Shown piece by piece: positions 1 through 7,204 of a stretch of 22,102 nt of DNA (within the stretch, counting starts at the first letter, position 1; every line of letters starts with the position of its first letter). Source of the DNA: a virus; the IMG/VR virus record IMGVR_UViG_3300007344_000290, positions 1 to 22,102 of that record; one strand, given 5' to 3'. A program made the position numbers and the translations under genes. The notes below the pieces were generated by a model. The model was given only the letters and a program-made list of their open reading frames with translations. It was not told the origin of the DNA and ran no database searches.

Positions 1-1016
1 ATCTTATTCTGGATACCGCGATCGCGATTGCGTCAAAGGCTTCGATGATAGGCAGGTTTGCACTGGGCGGTGAGGTGGTCGACACCGGCGCGGTCGTGGT
101 CATCACGGCCGAGGACTCAAGAACCGCAGTGCATCGCCGCATCGATCAAATCCTGTCCGAGAAGGGGCGCGAGGCCATCCGCGAAAACTTCCACATGGTG
201 CCGTTACCCGATGCCGGCGGCCAGGTCACGTTCGTTAAGCAGCACCTGGGCGAATACCAGATGACCGATCAATGGTTTTGGTTCTGCCAGGAGGTAAAGC
301 GAATCCCGAACCTTAAGTTCATCGCACTGGACCCCCTGCAGACATTCGTCCAAGCCGACATCACCAGCGACCCTGCAGCTGCACAGATATGGTGGTCAGC
401 GGTGTCAGCTTTATGCGCTGAAACTGGCGCCTGCGTCATGGCAGCTCACCATATGCGCAAAGGCAACGAAAAGATTGAGACGCTGTTCCAGGCGCGTGAA
501 CAGATACGCGGCACCACCGGCCTAGTAGATGGAGCGCGCTGGGTGTACGCGCTGTGGATGGCCACCAAAGAAGAGCGCGAGGCGGTTGCGCAGTCCCTAG
601 GCGAAGACATAGGCCCGATGGGCATGATCAAGGGCGGCGTCTGTAAGTCCAACGAATTTGGCAGCGACAAAATCACGACGTATATCCGCGAGCAATCCGG
701 GCTGTTGCGCGACCGTAGTGATGAGGTGAGTGAGTGCCTACTAAAGCGCAGCAAGCTCACACTTGAACAGGTGCATGAGATTTTCGCTGAGATTCACAGC
801 CGGTGGGAAAGCAAGGAACCATTCAGTGGTCACCACAACGGCCGTGACCGGTATCTGGGCCGTTGGATGGCTGACAACTACGACCTTGATTACAGCGCGG
901 CCCGGGAATATGTGAACCTGTGGATCAAGCGCCGAAACATCGTCAAAGACTCTCACCCGACCATGCACAACGCCTCTGGATTGCGGCGCCGTGAGGTGCC
1001 GGATTCGGTCGACTGA
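1..1016 (+). CDS. RepA-type / RecA-like replication ATPase, 3' part only
   Basis: The open frame enters from the left edge; its first whole codon is at position 3. The opening residues LDTAIAIA look like the helix that follows a P-loop in RecA-fold ATPases, so the Walker A motif is probably just upstream of the window. A hydrophobic strand ending in ALDPLQ (about 318-341) fits a Walker B, and VVVITAEDS and AAHHMRKG (about 441-464) match strand and sensor motifs of the AAA_25/RepA hexameric helicase group. The C-terminal third is basic and could be a DNA-binding winged-helix region (inferred). In phages such proteins unwind DNA for replication, and a repeat array immediately downstream fits that role. 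An internal ATG at 45 exists but is unlikely to be the start, because the frame and the family similarity extend upstream. A DnaB-like or primase-helicase identity is the main alternative. Confidence 0.75.
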   Translation, partial: LILDTAIAIASKASMIGRFALGGEVVDTGAVVVITAEDSRTAVHRRIDQILSEKGREAIRENFHMVPLPDAGGQVTFVKQHLGEYQMTDQWFWFCQEVKRIPNLKFIALDPLQTFVQADITSDPAAAQIWWSAVSALCAETGACVMAAHHMRKGNEKIETLFQAREQIRGTTGLVDGARWVYALWMATKEEREAVAQSLGEDIGPMGMIKGGVCKSNEFGSDKITTYIREQSGLLRDRSDEVSECLLKRSKLTLEQVHEIFAEIHSRWESKEPFSGHHNGRDRYLGRWMADNYDLDYSAAREYVNLWIKRRNIVKDSHPTMHNASGLRRREVPDSVD

Positions 1017-1023
1017 GATGAAG

Positions 1024-1158
1024 TTACTCCCCCTTTTACTCCCCCTTTTACTCCCATTACTCCCGCATTGGAGGGTCTGGGAGTGGAGTAACTATATAAA
1101 CATAGTTACTCCCACTCCCACTCCCGGCCCTTGAGCGGTTACTCCCGGAGTTACTCCC
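1024..1158. repeat. TTACTCCC repeat array, iteron-like
   Basis: The octamer TTACTCCC occurs at 1024, 1036, 1048, 1057, 1106, 1139 and 1151, seven times in about 135 bases, with the first three exactly 12 bases apart. An inverted partial copy (GGAGTAA) is at 1085-1091. The array fills the gap between the replication-ATPase gene and the next gene and includes that gene's upstream region. Regularly spaced short repeats beside a replication gene are the usual look of initiator-binding iterons, but a repressor or activator operator would look the same. No protein coding explains the repeats. Confidence 0.7.
1079..1119. repeat. Long inverted repeat inside the TTACTCCC array
   Basis: The left arm 1079-1095 and right arm 1102-1119 are reverse complements over 17 bases, with one extra C in the right arm, around a 6-base AT-rich loop (ATAAAC). 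The right arm contains one TTACTCCC copy, and the left arm holds most of the same motif inverted. There is no T-run after it, so it is not a typical intrinsic terminator. A cruciform, an origin hairpin or a dimeric protein-binding site are possible. Confidence 0.75.
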
Positions 1159-1575
1159 GTGAAAGATAAGAGGGCAAAGGATGAATTGGGGCATAGATAC
1201 CACTGCCTTGAGGTTGTGGATTACGCACCGAGCGAAGGCAAAGGGGCGATGTGGTTGTGTGCTTGTGATTGCGGAAACGAAGTGGTGATCCGCGCAGCTT
1301 CGCTGCGCCGTGGATACAACAAGGACTGTGGCTGCGGTGCATCAGGGCAAAAGAAGCTGCAGGATGCTTTGATCGATATTGGTGACCCACCATGCGACAA
1401 GGGGTGTATTTACCGCGATCGATGCGCAGCTGAAGAGTTAGCCTGCCAGCAGTTCCGAAGCTGGTTTTTGTGGGGAGGTGACATTGACCCACACCCTCAA
1501 ACATACCGCCCGACCAAGGCAATGTTCGAGGCAATTTTTAATGACAAACAGTCGAAACAAAGGGGCAAACGGTGA
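1159..1575 (+). CDS. Cysteine-rich phage protein with two putative metal-binding clusters
   Basis: This 138-residue protein starts at a GTG; a GGAG ribosome-binding site at 1147-1150 lies 8 bases upstream and supports that start. The N-terminal half carries CACDCGN (residues 34-40) and DCGCG (56-60), the W-x-C-x-C-D-C-G...CGC pattern common in small phage proteins of unknown function and in proteins linked to HNH/AP2 domains. The C-terminal half has a second cluster, Cys79, Cys83, Cys89 and Cys96, followed by an ELACQQF-type helix, seen in another family of small phage proteins. The protein thus looks like two small zinc- or Fe-S-binding modules joined together. It overlaps the next gene by 35 bases, which suggests co-transcription. 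Function unknown; DNA binding is plausible by inference only. Confidence 0.75.
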   Translation: MKDKRAKDELGHRYHCLEVVDYAPSEGKGAMWLCACDCGNEVVIRAASLRRGYNKDCGCGASGQKKLQDALIDIGDPPCDKGCIYRDRCAAEELACQQFRSWFLWGGDIDPHPQTYRPTKAMFEAIFNDKQSKQRGKR

Positions 1576-1954
1576 ACGGGAGGTGGCGAAGATTCTTCGC
1601 GATTATCTCGGGATCGACGTCCAGCGCAATTGGCAAGCCCAAGCCGCCGGAGGCGGCGCAGACATTCTGCTTCCGGGATGGGCACTGGAGATCAAAAGGG
1701 CTAAACGTCCTCTAATCGCGTCCTGGTGGGCGCAGGCGGCGCAACAGGGTGTTATCAGTGGTAGACAGCCACTATTGGTCTATCGGCTCGACAGGGGCAA
1801 ATGGCGCGCTCTGATGAGCATGAAGGTATTAAGCCCTGATCTAACTTGCCATCACCAGGTCGAGATGGATTTTGAGTGCTGGTGCAACTTCTACCGAAAT
1901 TGGGTCGCTGAACAAGATGATTACACTCGAATCCTTCAAACTTTTAAATCCTAA
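1541..1954 (+). CDS. Putative PD-(D/E)XK nuclease (resolvase-like)
   Basis: I place the start at ATG 1541, preceded by GAGG at 1528-1531 with 9-base spacing; the frame is open further upstream but without a comparable site. The 137-residue product has an early conserved Glu (residue 12 in GEREVAKIL), then GGGADILLPGWALEIKRAK, giving Asp41, Glu50 and Lys52 in the D-x8-E-x-K arrangement of the restriction-endonuclease fold, followed by a WWAQAAQQ helix. This matches VRR-NUC/Holliday-junction-resolvase-like phage nucleases that act in DNA recombination or processing before packaging. The catalytic residues are visible; the substrate is not. It overlaps the genes on both sides (35 and 38 bases), so the three small genes probably form one translated unit. 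Confidence 0.72.
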   Translation: MTNSRNKGANGEREVAKILRDYLGIDVQRNWQAQAAGGGADILLPGWALEIKRAKRPLIASWWAQAAQQGVISGRQPLLVYRLDRGKWRALMSMKVLSPDLTCHHQVEMDFECWCNFYRNWVAEQDDYTRILQTFKS

Positions 1955-2366
1955 AGTCGCCAGGCTTGAGCGAGGCTCTGGAGGCACCCCGGAAATAACA
2001 TTCCAGGAAGTCTCAGACTGTCTCGCTGCCATGAATTTACCAGCAGCTGCATGGGCCAGACTTAAGTACGCGCAGCAGGGAATGTTCTCCGCAAACGTCC
2101 TGGCTTACGTTGCTGAACGACTCATTCAAGACGGTGAATCTGAAGATGGGGTTCTCACTCAATACTGGCTGTCGATGGCTCAGTTGGCCGTCGTTTTTGA
2201 TCTGTCAGAAAACCAGTTGACAAATCGTCGCAAAGCTAAAGCCATTGGGATTAAATGGTGGACAAAAAACAATGAGAAACATCTCTCAAAATGCCTATTT
2301 TTTGTGGATCAATTGGATTACGAAGTGAGAGCTTCAATCAGCGCCTGGAATCGAGGCGATCTGTAG
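1917..2366 (+). CDS. Unknown phage protein, possible late-gene regulator
   Basis: The likely start is ATG 1917 (MITLESFK), which overlaps the nuclease gene by 38 bases; an alternative in-frame start at 1872 would overlap further. The product is 149 residues, mainly helical in character, with no transmembrane segment. The stretch FQEVSDCLAAMNLPAAAW recalls a type of small phage protein encoded between replication and packaging genes whose function I cannot name with certainty. A segment AQLAVVFDLSENQLTNRR could form a helix-turn-helix. It is the last gene before a strong intrinsic terminator and the late operon, the place where many phages carry a Q-type antiterminator. That role is inference from position alone. 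The C-terminal end is rich in Trp and charged residues. Confidence 0.6.
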   Translation: MITLESFKLLNPKVARLERGSGGTPEITFQEVSDCLAAMNLPAAAWARLKYAQQGMFSANVLAYVAERLIQDGESEDGVLTQYWLSMAQLAVVFDLSENQLTNRRKAKAIGIKWWTKNNEKHLSKCLFFVDQLDYEVRASISAWNRGDL

Positions 2367-2414
2367 GAGACATTTACCGCCTGATGTAGAATTAATATCC
2401 AACGGAGTCTATGC

Positions 2415-2440
2415 AAGGTCGCCATCTGGCGGCCTTTTTT
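2415..2440 (+). terminator. Intrinsic terminator before the late operon
   Basis: A GC-rich hairpin (AAGGTCGCC with GGCGGCCTT, one G-T wobble, loop of about 4 bases) is followed directly by a run of six T. It lies 48 bases after the unknown 149-aa gene and about 70 bases before the terminase small-subunit gene, so it would end early/middle transcription or act as a control point for late transcription. Confidence 0.88.
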
Positions 2441-2510
2441 GTTTCTGCATCCGAGCGAAACCCCACACATTCGCAGCTTTAGGCTCAATTAAGAAAGGTC
2501 GTTTACGGTC

Positions 2511-2957
2511 ATGGCAGGTTCAAAAAAGGTCCAGAAAGACCCACGTTACAACTCTGTTCGAGAAGATGGGCAGTCGAGATTCAAGAAAGGGAATCCCGGC
2601 CGGCCAAAGGGCAGCAAAAACAAGTTGTCATTTCAGGCTGCAGATCGCATGGAGGATCTTGGACTTGATCCTCTACTCGGCTACGTCGAGCTGCTACAGA
2701 AGGCGAGAGCAGAAGGGAACCTGGCAGTTGAAGAGCGAGCGCTCTCTCGTTTGATGCAATTTCGATGGGCTGGCCTGCATCACTCAATGGTCACAAACGT
2801 CGACGAAGCAGACCTAGAAGTGAGCGTAACCAAATTTGAGATGCCGGATTCGATGGGAAAAACAGACACCGTAAACGACGAATCTTCGAGTTTGCAGGCC
2901 GAGTCTGAGCCTGATCTGCCAGCCAACGTACACGTCGCGCGGTTCAAGTCGTCCTGA
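2511..2957 (+). CDS. Terminase small subunit (probable)
   Basis: This 148-residue protein carries a basic N-terminal stretch, FKKGNPGRPKGSKNKLS (residues 24-40), which is typical of small terminase-like phage proteins. A predicted helical region follows (DPLLGYVELLQKARAEGN, then a second helix through ALSRLMQF) and the tail is acidic and variable. It immediately precedes the large terminase gene, which is the usual arrangement. Small subunits recognise the packaging site and load the large subunit on DNA. The start at ATG 2511 has a purine-rich AAGAAAGG upstream at about 12-base spacing, so initiation may be modest. There is little family signal beyond the N-terminal motif and the position. 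Confidence 0.72.
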   Translation: MAGSKKVQKDPRYNSVREDGQSRFKKGNPGRPKGSKNKLSFQAADRMEDLGLDPLLGYVELLQKARAEGNLAVEERALSRLMQFRWAGLHHSMVTNVDEADLEVSVTKFEMPDSMGKTDTVNDESSSLQAESEPDLPANVHVARFKSS

Positions 2958-3171
2958 TCCTGCGCCAGGAATCAAAAACCTAGCAAAAACAATAGGCTAG
3001 GGGGGGTACCCCCCACTTGTTCCCCCCAGAATGCGCGCGTTGATGACAGATTAGGCAGGGTAGGGGGGGTTCGATTTGGCAGAAAAAAACGACCCCCACC
3101 CCCCGAAAATCGGGCGCGGCTCTCTCTGCGTGGGGAGTGACACAAAAATTTTTCAGAATCTCCGAGTTTGA
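2958..3171. other. 214-base G/C-tract gap between terminase genes
   Basis: No gene is supported here. It contains a 6-base inverted repeat (CCTAGC 2979-2984, GCTAGG 2996-3001), a perfect 14-base palindrome of G6-TA-C6 (3001-3014), a C6 tract (3022-3027), G-tracts GGG-TA-G7 (3058-3069), C-rich tracts at about 3092-3104, and an AAAAATTTTT palindrome (3144-3153). The tracts can pair with each other in several ways, and no T-run follows them to make a terminator. The place between small and large terminase makes a packaging (pac/cos) or terminus site possible; that is inference. Confidence 0.6.
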
Positions 3172-4458
3172 ATGCCAAAGATTGAGATCCCTTATAAATA
3201 CAGCCCCCGTGGCTACCAGATCCCGATCTTCGCTGCCTTGGATAACGACTACAGGCGCGCTTGCCTGGTGTGGCATCGCCGCGCTGGTAAAGACCTAACG
3301 CTGTGGAACCTAACGATCAAAAAAGCGCTTGAGCGCAAAGGGACGTACTTCTACAGCCTACCCACATATAACCAAGCAAAGAAGGTTATCTGGTCAGGCA
3401 TGAGCAACGAGGGTGTTCGGTTCCTCGACCACCTGCCGAAGGAGATCGTGCGCAGTCTGAACAACACTGAGATGCGCGTTACGCTAGGCAACGGCAGCAT
3501 CATTCAGCTGGTCGGCACCGACAACATCGACAGCATCGTTGGTACAAACCCGGTCGGCGTCGTGTTCTCAGAATACAGCCTCCAGAACCCTAAAGCCTGG
3601 GAGCTGATCAGACCGATCCTGGCGCTCAACGACGGCTGGGCAGTTTTCAACTACACCCCGCGTGGCCGCAACCACGGATGGCGGCTGTTCACGATGGCTG
3701 AGAAGAACCCCGATTGGTACGTTCAAAAGCTGTCGGTCGAGGACACTGGCCTCCTGGATGAAGACGCTATTCAGCGTGAACGCGACGAGGGTATGCCCGA
3801 GGAGCTGATTCAGTCTGAGTATTTTTGCAGTTGGGATGCTGCACTGCCTGGCGCGTACTACCGCGACCAGCTCGACAAAGCGCGTGCCATGAACCGCATC
3901 ACGACTGTCCCGCACCGCAGCGGTTTCCCGGTCTACACCGGTTGGGACATCGGTATCGGAGATTCAACGGCGATCGTGTTCTGCCAGGTCGTTGATCAAC
4001 AGATCAACGTCATCGATTTTGAGCAGCACGCCGGTGAGGCGTTGCCGTTCTATGTAAACCTGATCAAAGAGAAGGGTTACACCTACGGCGAACACTTTGC
4101 GCCACATGACATCGCAGCGCGTGACTTCACGAGCGGCAAGACCCGCATCGAGATGGCGCGCGACCTGGGGCTGTTCTTTTCGGTGGTAAGAAAAGCACCG
4201 GTTGATGACGGCATCAACTGCGTTCGAGCGATGTTTAACCGATTCGTCTTCGATGAAGACCAGTGCGGTCATTTAATCGATTGTCTTGCGGCCTACCGTA
4301 AGGATTTTGACGAGAAGAATCAGACCTGGCGTCCAAAGCCGGTTCACGATTGGTCATCTCACGCAGCCGACGCCATGCGTACTTTTTGCATGGGCTGGGA
4401 TGAGGTGGGAAGTATTCAACAGCACCGCCCAACACGGGTGGTTCGAGCGATAGGGTAA
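3172..4458 (+). CDS. terL: Terminase large subunit
   Basis: The DNA-packaging motor ATPase and nuclease, 428 residues, complete. ATPase motifs: a deviant Walker A, VWHRRAGKD (residues 33-41); Walker B GVVFSEYS (129-136) with catalytic Glu134; and coupling motif NYTPRG (160-165). Nuclease motifs of the RNase H-like fold: TGWDIGIGDS with Asp259 and Asp264, Asp313 in APHDIAARD, and Asp400 in HDWSSHAADAMR. It cleaves concatemeric DNA and pumps it into the prohead through the portal encoded two genes downstream. Ribosome-binding signal is weak (GAG at 3164-3166). The length is normal for short terminases of podovirus- and siphovirus-type phages. The next gene starts 4 bases later. Confidence 0.95.
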   Translation: MPKIEIPYKYSPRGYQIPIFAALDNDYRRACLVWHRRAGKDLTLWNLTIKKALERKGTYFYSLPTYNQAKKVIWSGMSNEGVRFLDHLPKEIVRSLNNTEMRVTLGNGSIIQLVGTDNIDSIVGTNPVGVVFSEYSLQNPKAWELIRPILALNDGWAVFNYTPRGRNHGWRLFTMAEKNPDWYVQKLSVEDTGLLDEDAIQRERDEGMPEELIQSEYFCSWDAALPGAYYRDQLDKARAMNRITTVPHRSGFPVYTGWDIGIGDSTAIVFCQVVDQQINVIDFEQHAGEALPFYVNLIKEKGYTYGEHFAPHDIAARDFTSGKTRIEMARDLGLFFSVVRKAPVDDGINCVRAMFNRFVFDEDQCGHLIDCLAAYRKDFDEKNQTWRPKPVHDWSSHAADAMRTFCMGWDEVGSIQQHRPTRVVRAIG

Positions 4459-4462
4459 AAGG

Positions 4463-5326
4463 ATGGCAGTAAAAACATTTGCGGCTTGGTCTGCAAGAGC
4501 GCGAGAAATAGGTATTAACGATTCCCGCGCCGCTTACCAAGGGTATCTCAACAATATCGGCGCAAAAGAACCTAGCGCCCCGGCGTCATCTGTAGCAGCA
4601 ACCAATATACAACGTGCGGCATCATCTTCAAGCTCTTCGTCAGGAGGAAAAAAAGCCGCAAATAAAATTTATACCTCAGAGGGGAAAGAGTACACGCCGC
4701 AAGTGAATGGCAATATGCTGCCTGGTTTTAGAGACAACCCAAACAGAGACTACGAGGGCTTAGGCGAAATTGTACAGGGCAAGGTTGGCGGCTATCGTGT
4801 TGACGACCGCAGCAAGCTGCGTATTTACATGACTAAGACCGGCAGGCGCGGCATCGAGTATGAAGGAAATACCTACTACGAGATCTCTCCAGGCTCTGGA
4901 AGTTTTAGAAGTGTTGTCGGCAAAGGTGAGGGCGGCACACTTGAGTTAGCTGACCTTGGTGCAAACAAAGCGAACAGCGCAGCTGAAGCAGCTGCAGCAG
5001 AAGAGAGTTCTGGCGGCGGTTCAGGTTCTGGTTCTTCTGGCGGCAGTGGTACCGTTGATGAGTACGTCAAAGAATCTGAAACGAAGGTTGATGAAAGAGT
5101 TGTAGAGACTGAAGACATCGCCGCAGAGGCAAAAACTGAGATTGCAGAAAAAGCCACGACTTTTCCAGGCGCTCCTGATTGGGTTAAGACGCCAGAGGAT
5201 TATGAAAACTGGCTGCGCTCTAAATCAGCTAAGGCAGGTTTTGCATCCACAGTAAAAACATCTCCAACCGGGTTAGGCCCAACCTTGATGACCGAAGGTG
5301 TTAAAGTGACTTCGCTCTCAGGCTAA
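4463..5326 (+). CDS. Low-complexity virion-associated protein (unknown)
   Basis: This is a 287-residue protein with GG immediately ahead of its ATG. It has a short N-terminal helical region (MAVKTFAAWSARAREIG), a Ser-rich linker, a central folded-looking region (about residues 75-165), a Gly/Ser-rich stretch (about residues 180-195), an acidic coiled segment, and a C-terminal GFASTVKTSPTGLGPTL. That last motif resembles the T-x-L-T-x-P-x-G-L ending seen on phage head proteins encoded near the portal. It lies between the large terminase and portal genes and its stop overlaps the portal start by one base. A minor head or connector role is likely by position, but I recognise no enzymatic domain. 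Confidence 0.75.
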   Translation: MAVKTFAAWSARAREIGINDSRAAYQGYLNNIGAKEPSAPASSVAATNIQRAASSSSSSSGGKKAANKIYTSEGKEYTPQVNGNMLPGFRDNPNRDYEGLGEIVQGKVGGYRVDDRSKLRIYMTKTGRRGIEYEGNTYYEISPGSGSFRSVVGKGEGGTLELADLGANKANSAAEAAAAEESSGGGSGSGSSGGSGTVDEYVKESETKVDERVVETEDIAAEAKTEIAEKATTFPGAPDWVKTPEDYENWLRSKSAKAGFASTVKTSPTGLGPTLMTEGVKVTSLSG

Positions 5327-7005
5327 TGGCAGAGTACGGTAAAAAGGGCAAACGGCCCGATCCAGAAGCGATCATTCGACGCTGTAAGGATCTAAAGAAT
5401 AAGCGTGAGAACTGGGACAACATATGGGACGAGGTCGCGACGTTTGTTCTGCCGACCCGTGCCGACTTTGTTACCAAGCGCGCCTACGGCGACAAACGCG
5501 ACGAGGATATTTATGACTCGACCGCGATCACGTCTAACCAGACCCTAGCGTCCGGCCTGCACGGCGCCCTGACAGCGCCCAGTGGTCGCTGGTTTCATAT
5601 CCGCTACCGTGATGAAGAGCTAAACAACGACGACGCTGCGATGGAGTGGCTTGAGGATTCGGTCGATCGAATCTACAAAGCCTTAGAAGAATCTAACTTT
5701 AATTCCGAAGTTAATGAGCTGTACTTAGACCTTTGCTGTTTCGGTACCGCAGCCATGCTGGTCGAGACCGATAAAGCCGACAATCAGGACTCGCTTAACT
5801 TCCGCACGGTTCATCTGTCCGAGATTGCGGTCGCCGAAAACGTCGACGGCAAGGTCGACACGATATATCGCACGCTGAAGTTCTCTGCTCGCCAGGCGAA
5901 ACAGCTGTTCCCAAAAGAAGACCTGGGCGAATCAATCGAGCGTGCGCTTGAAGATAAGCCAGACAAAGAGTTTGAATTTATCCACGCCGTATATCCGCGT
6001 GACGGCGTTGTGGCGATGGACCTTGCGAAAGGTGTCGATCGCCCGTGGGCGTCTTGCTGGGTGCAGGTCAGGGATAAAAAACTTATTAAAGAAGACGGCT
6101 ATTATGAGTGTCCGTGGATGGTGCCGCGCTGGTCGAAACTGTCCGGCGACGTCTATGGATTCTCGCCTGCCATGATGGCGCGAGCGGACATTCGCACTCT
6201 TAATGCTGCCAAGCTGTTTGAGATGCGTGCTTGGGAAAAGACAATTGACCCGCCGACACTTGCAGCCTACAACGGCATCATCGGTGACCTGCGTCTTGAT
6301 CCTGGCGGTCTGACTTACGTCCGCGACATCAATGGTGTGCGTCCGATGCAGAACGGCACGCAGTGGCAGGTCAGCCAGATCAAGTCGAGCGAGTTGGTAT
6401 CCAGCATCCGTCGCGCGTTCTTTAATGATCAGCTGCAGCTGCACGAAGGCCCGAACATGACCGCAACCGAGGTCCGGGCGCGCATGGAGCTGATGCAGCA
6501 GATCTTAGGCCCGGTGGTGGGTCGACTCCAAAGTGAATTTCTAAACCCGTTGATTCAGCGCGTGTTTATGCTGATGTTCCGCGCCGGTATGTTTCAGCAG
6601 CCGCCGCAATCACTCTTGGATGGCGGTAACAAGCTCGACGTCGAATACGTCTCGCCGTTGGCGCGAGCGCAGAAGATGGAAGAAGTGTTTGCCGTGGAAC
6701 GCTGGATCGGTCAGCTGGCGCAGATGGCACAAATCAATCCGATCGTTATTGACGTCGTGGATTTTGAAAACATCGGTCGGATGATGGCGAAACGTCTTGG
6801 TGTGCCGGCAGAGGCCATCAAGTCGATGGAGCAGATGCAAGAACTAAAAATACAACGACAAAGAGAACAGCAAGCCCAGGAACAACAGATGGCGCAGATG
6901 ATGGCTCTGCAACAAGCCCAAGGCGCCGCGCAGACGGCTCAGGGAATTGAGCAGGCCGGTCAGGAGAACGTCGCTGGTGTGATTGCTGGTCTACAGCAAG
7001 GATGA
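5326..7005 (+). CDS. Portal / head-to-tail connector protein
   Basis: A 559-residue protein of the T7 gp8-like 'head to tail connecting' family. Twelve copies form the ring at the special capsid vertex through which DNA enters and leaves. Diagnostic stretches are FVLPTRADF near residue 42, SNQTLASGLHGALTAPSGRWF near 70-90, and the wing/clip region with LNAAKLFEMRAWEKTIDPP and later GPNMTATEVRARMELM. The C-terminal 50 residues are Gln-rich and probably a flexible or barrel extension. Its ATG shares a base with the upstream stop (TAATG), and its own stop overlaps the next start (ATGA), so translation is probably coupled across the three genes. Confidence 0.95.
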   Translation: MAEYGKKGKRPDPEAIIRRCKDLKNKRENWDNIWDEVATFVLPTRADFVTKRAYGDKRDEDIYDSTAITSNQTLASGLHGALTAPSGRWFHIRYRDEELNNDDAAMEWLEDSVDRIYKALEESNFNSEVNELYLDLCCFGTAAMLVETDKADNQDSLNFRTVHLSEIAVAENVDGKVDTIYRTLKFSARQAKQLFPKEDLGESIERALEDKPDKEFEFIHAVYPRDGVVAMDLAKGVDRPWASCWVQVRDKKLIKEDGYYECPWMVPRWSKLSGDVYGFSPAMMARADIRTLNAAKLFEMRAWEKTIDPPTLAAYNGIIGDLRLDPGGLTYVRDINGVRPMQNGTQWQVSQIKSSELVSSIRRAFFNDQLQLHEGPNMTATEVRARMELMQQILGPVVGRLQSEFLNPLIQRVFMLMFRAGMFQQPPQSLLDGGNKLDVEYVSPLARAQKMEEVFAVERWIGQLAQMAQINPIVIDVVDFENIGRMMAKRLGVPAEAIKSMEQMQELKIQRQREQQAQEQQMAQMMALQQAQGAAQTAQGIEQAGQENVAGVIAGLQQG

Positions 7006-7202
7006 TCAATCAAAAAGATTTTATAAATAAATGGCGCAAGATCATGGATTCGCCTGACGGCGAATTGGTGATGGCAGCGTTATTCGAGCAGTACATTTTG
7101 CGTACTTCTCACACCCCTGGAGATCCATACCAAACGGCTTTTAATGAAGGTCAGCGGGATGTGGTCAATTTTTTAATCAATCTAGTCCGCGAGGATAACT
7201 AG
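7002..7202 (+). CDS. Bbp19-like small phage protein
   Basis: This 66-residue protein starts within the portal stop (ATGA overlap). It has the pattern F-x-x-W-x-x-x-x-x-S-x-x-G-x-x-V followed by PGDPYQTAFNEGQRDVVNFL, which matches the small Bbp19-like family found beside portal and scaffold genes in podoviruses related to Bordetella phage BPP-1. The family's function is not known. Being placed between portal and scaffold, it may help head assembly, but the sequence shows no catalytic residues. Confidence 0.82.
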   Translation: MINQKDFINKWRKIMDSPDGELVMAALFEQYILRTSHTPGDPYQTAFNEGQRDVVNFLINLVREDN

Positions 7203-7204
7203 TT

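Noticed and set aside
1478-1540. Longer N-terminus for the nuclease gene beginning at 1478
   Set aside because: The extra residues lie entirely within the preceding gene, look unlike the family, and the ATG at 1541 has a well-spaced GAGG.
2367-2414. Late promoter between the 149-aa gene and the terminator (TAGAAT at 2387-2392)
   Set aside because: No acceptable -35 box is at 16-18 bases, and there is no proper extended -10, so the match is too weak to annotate.
3124-3171. Promoter for the large terminase gene (GTGACA at about 3137)
   Set aside because: No -10 hexamer occurs at the right distance; the nearest candidate is only about 12 bases away.
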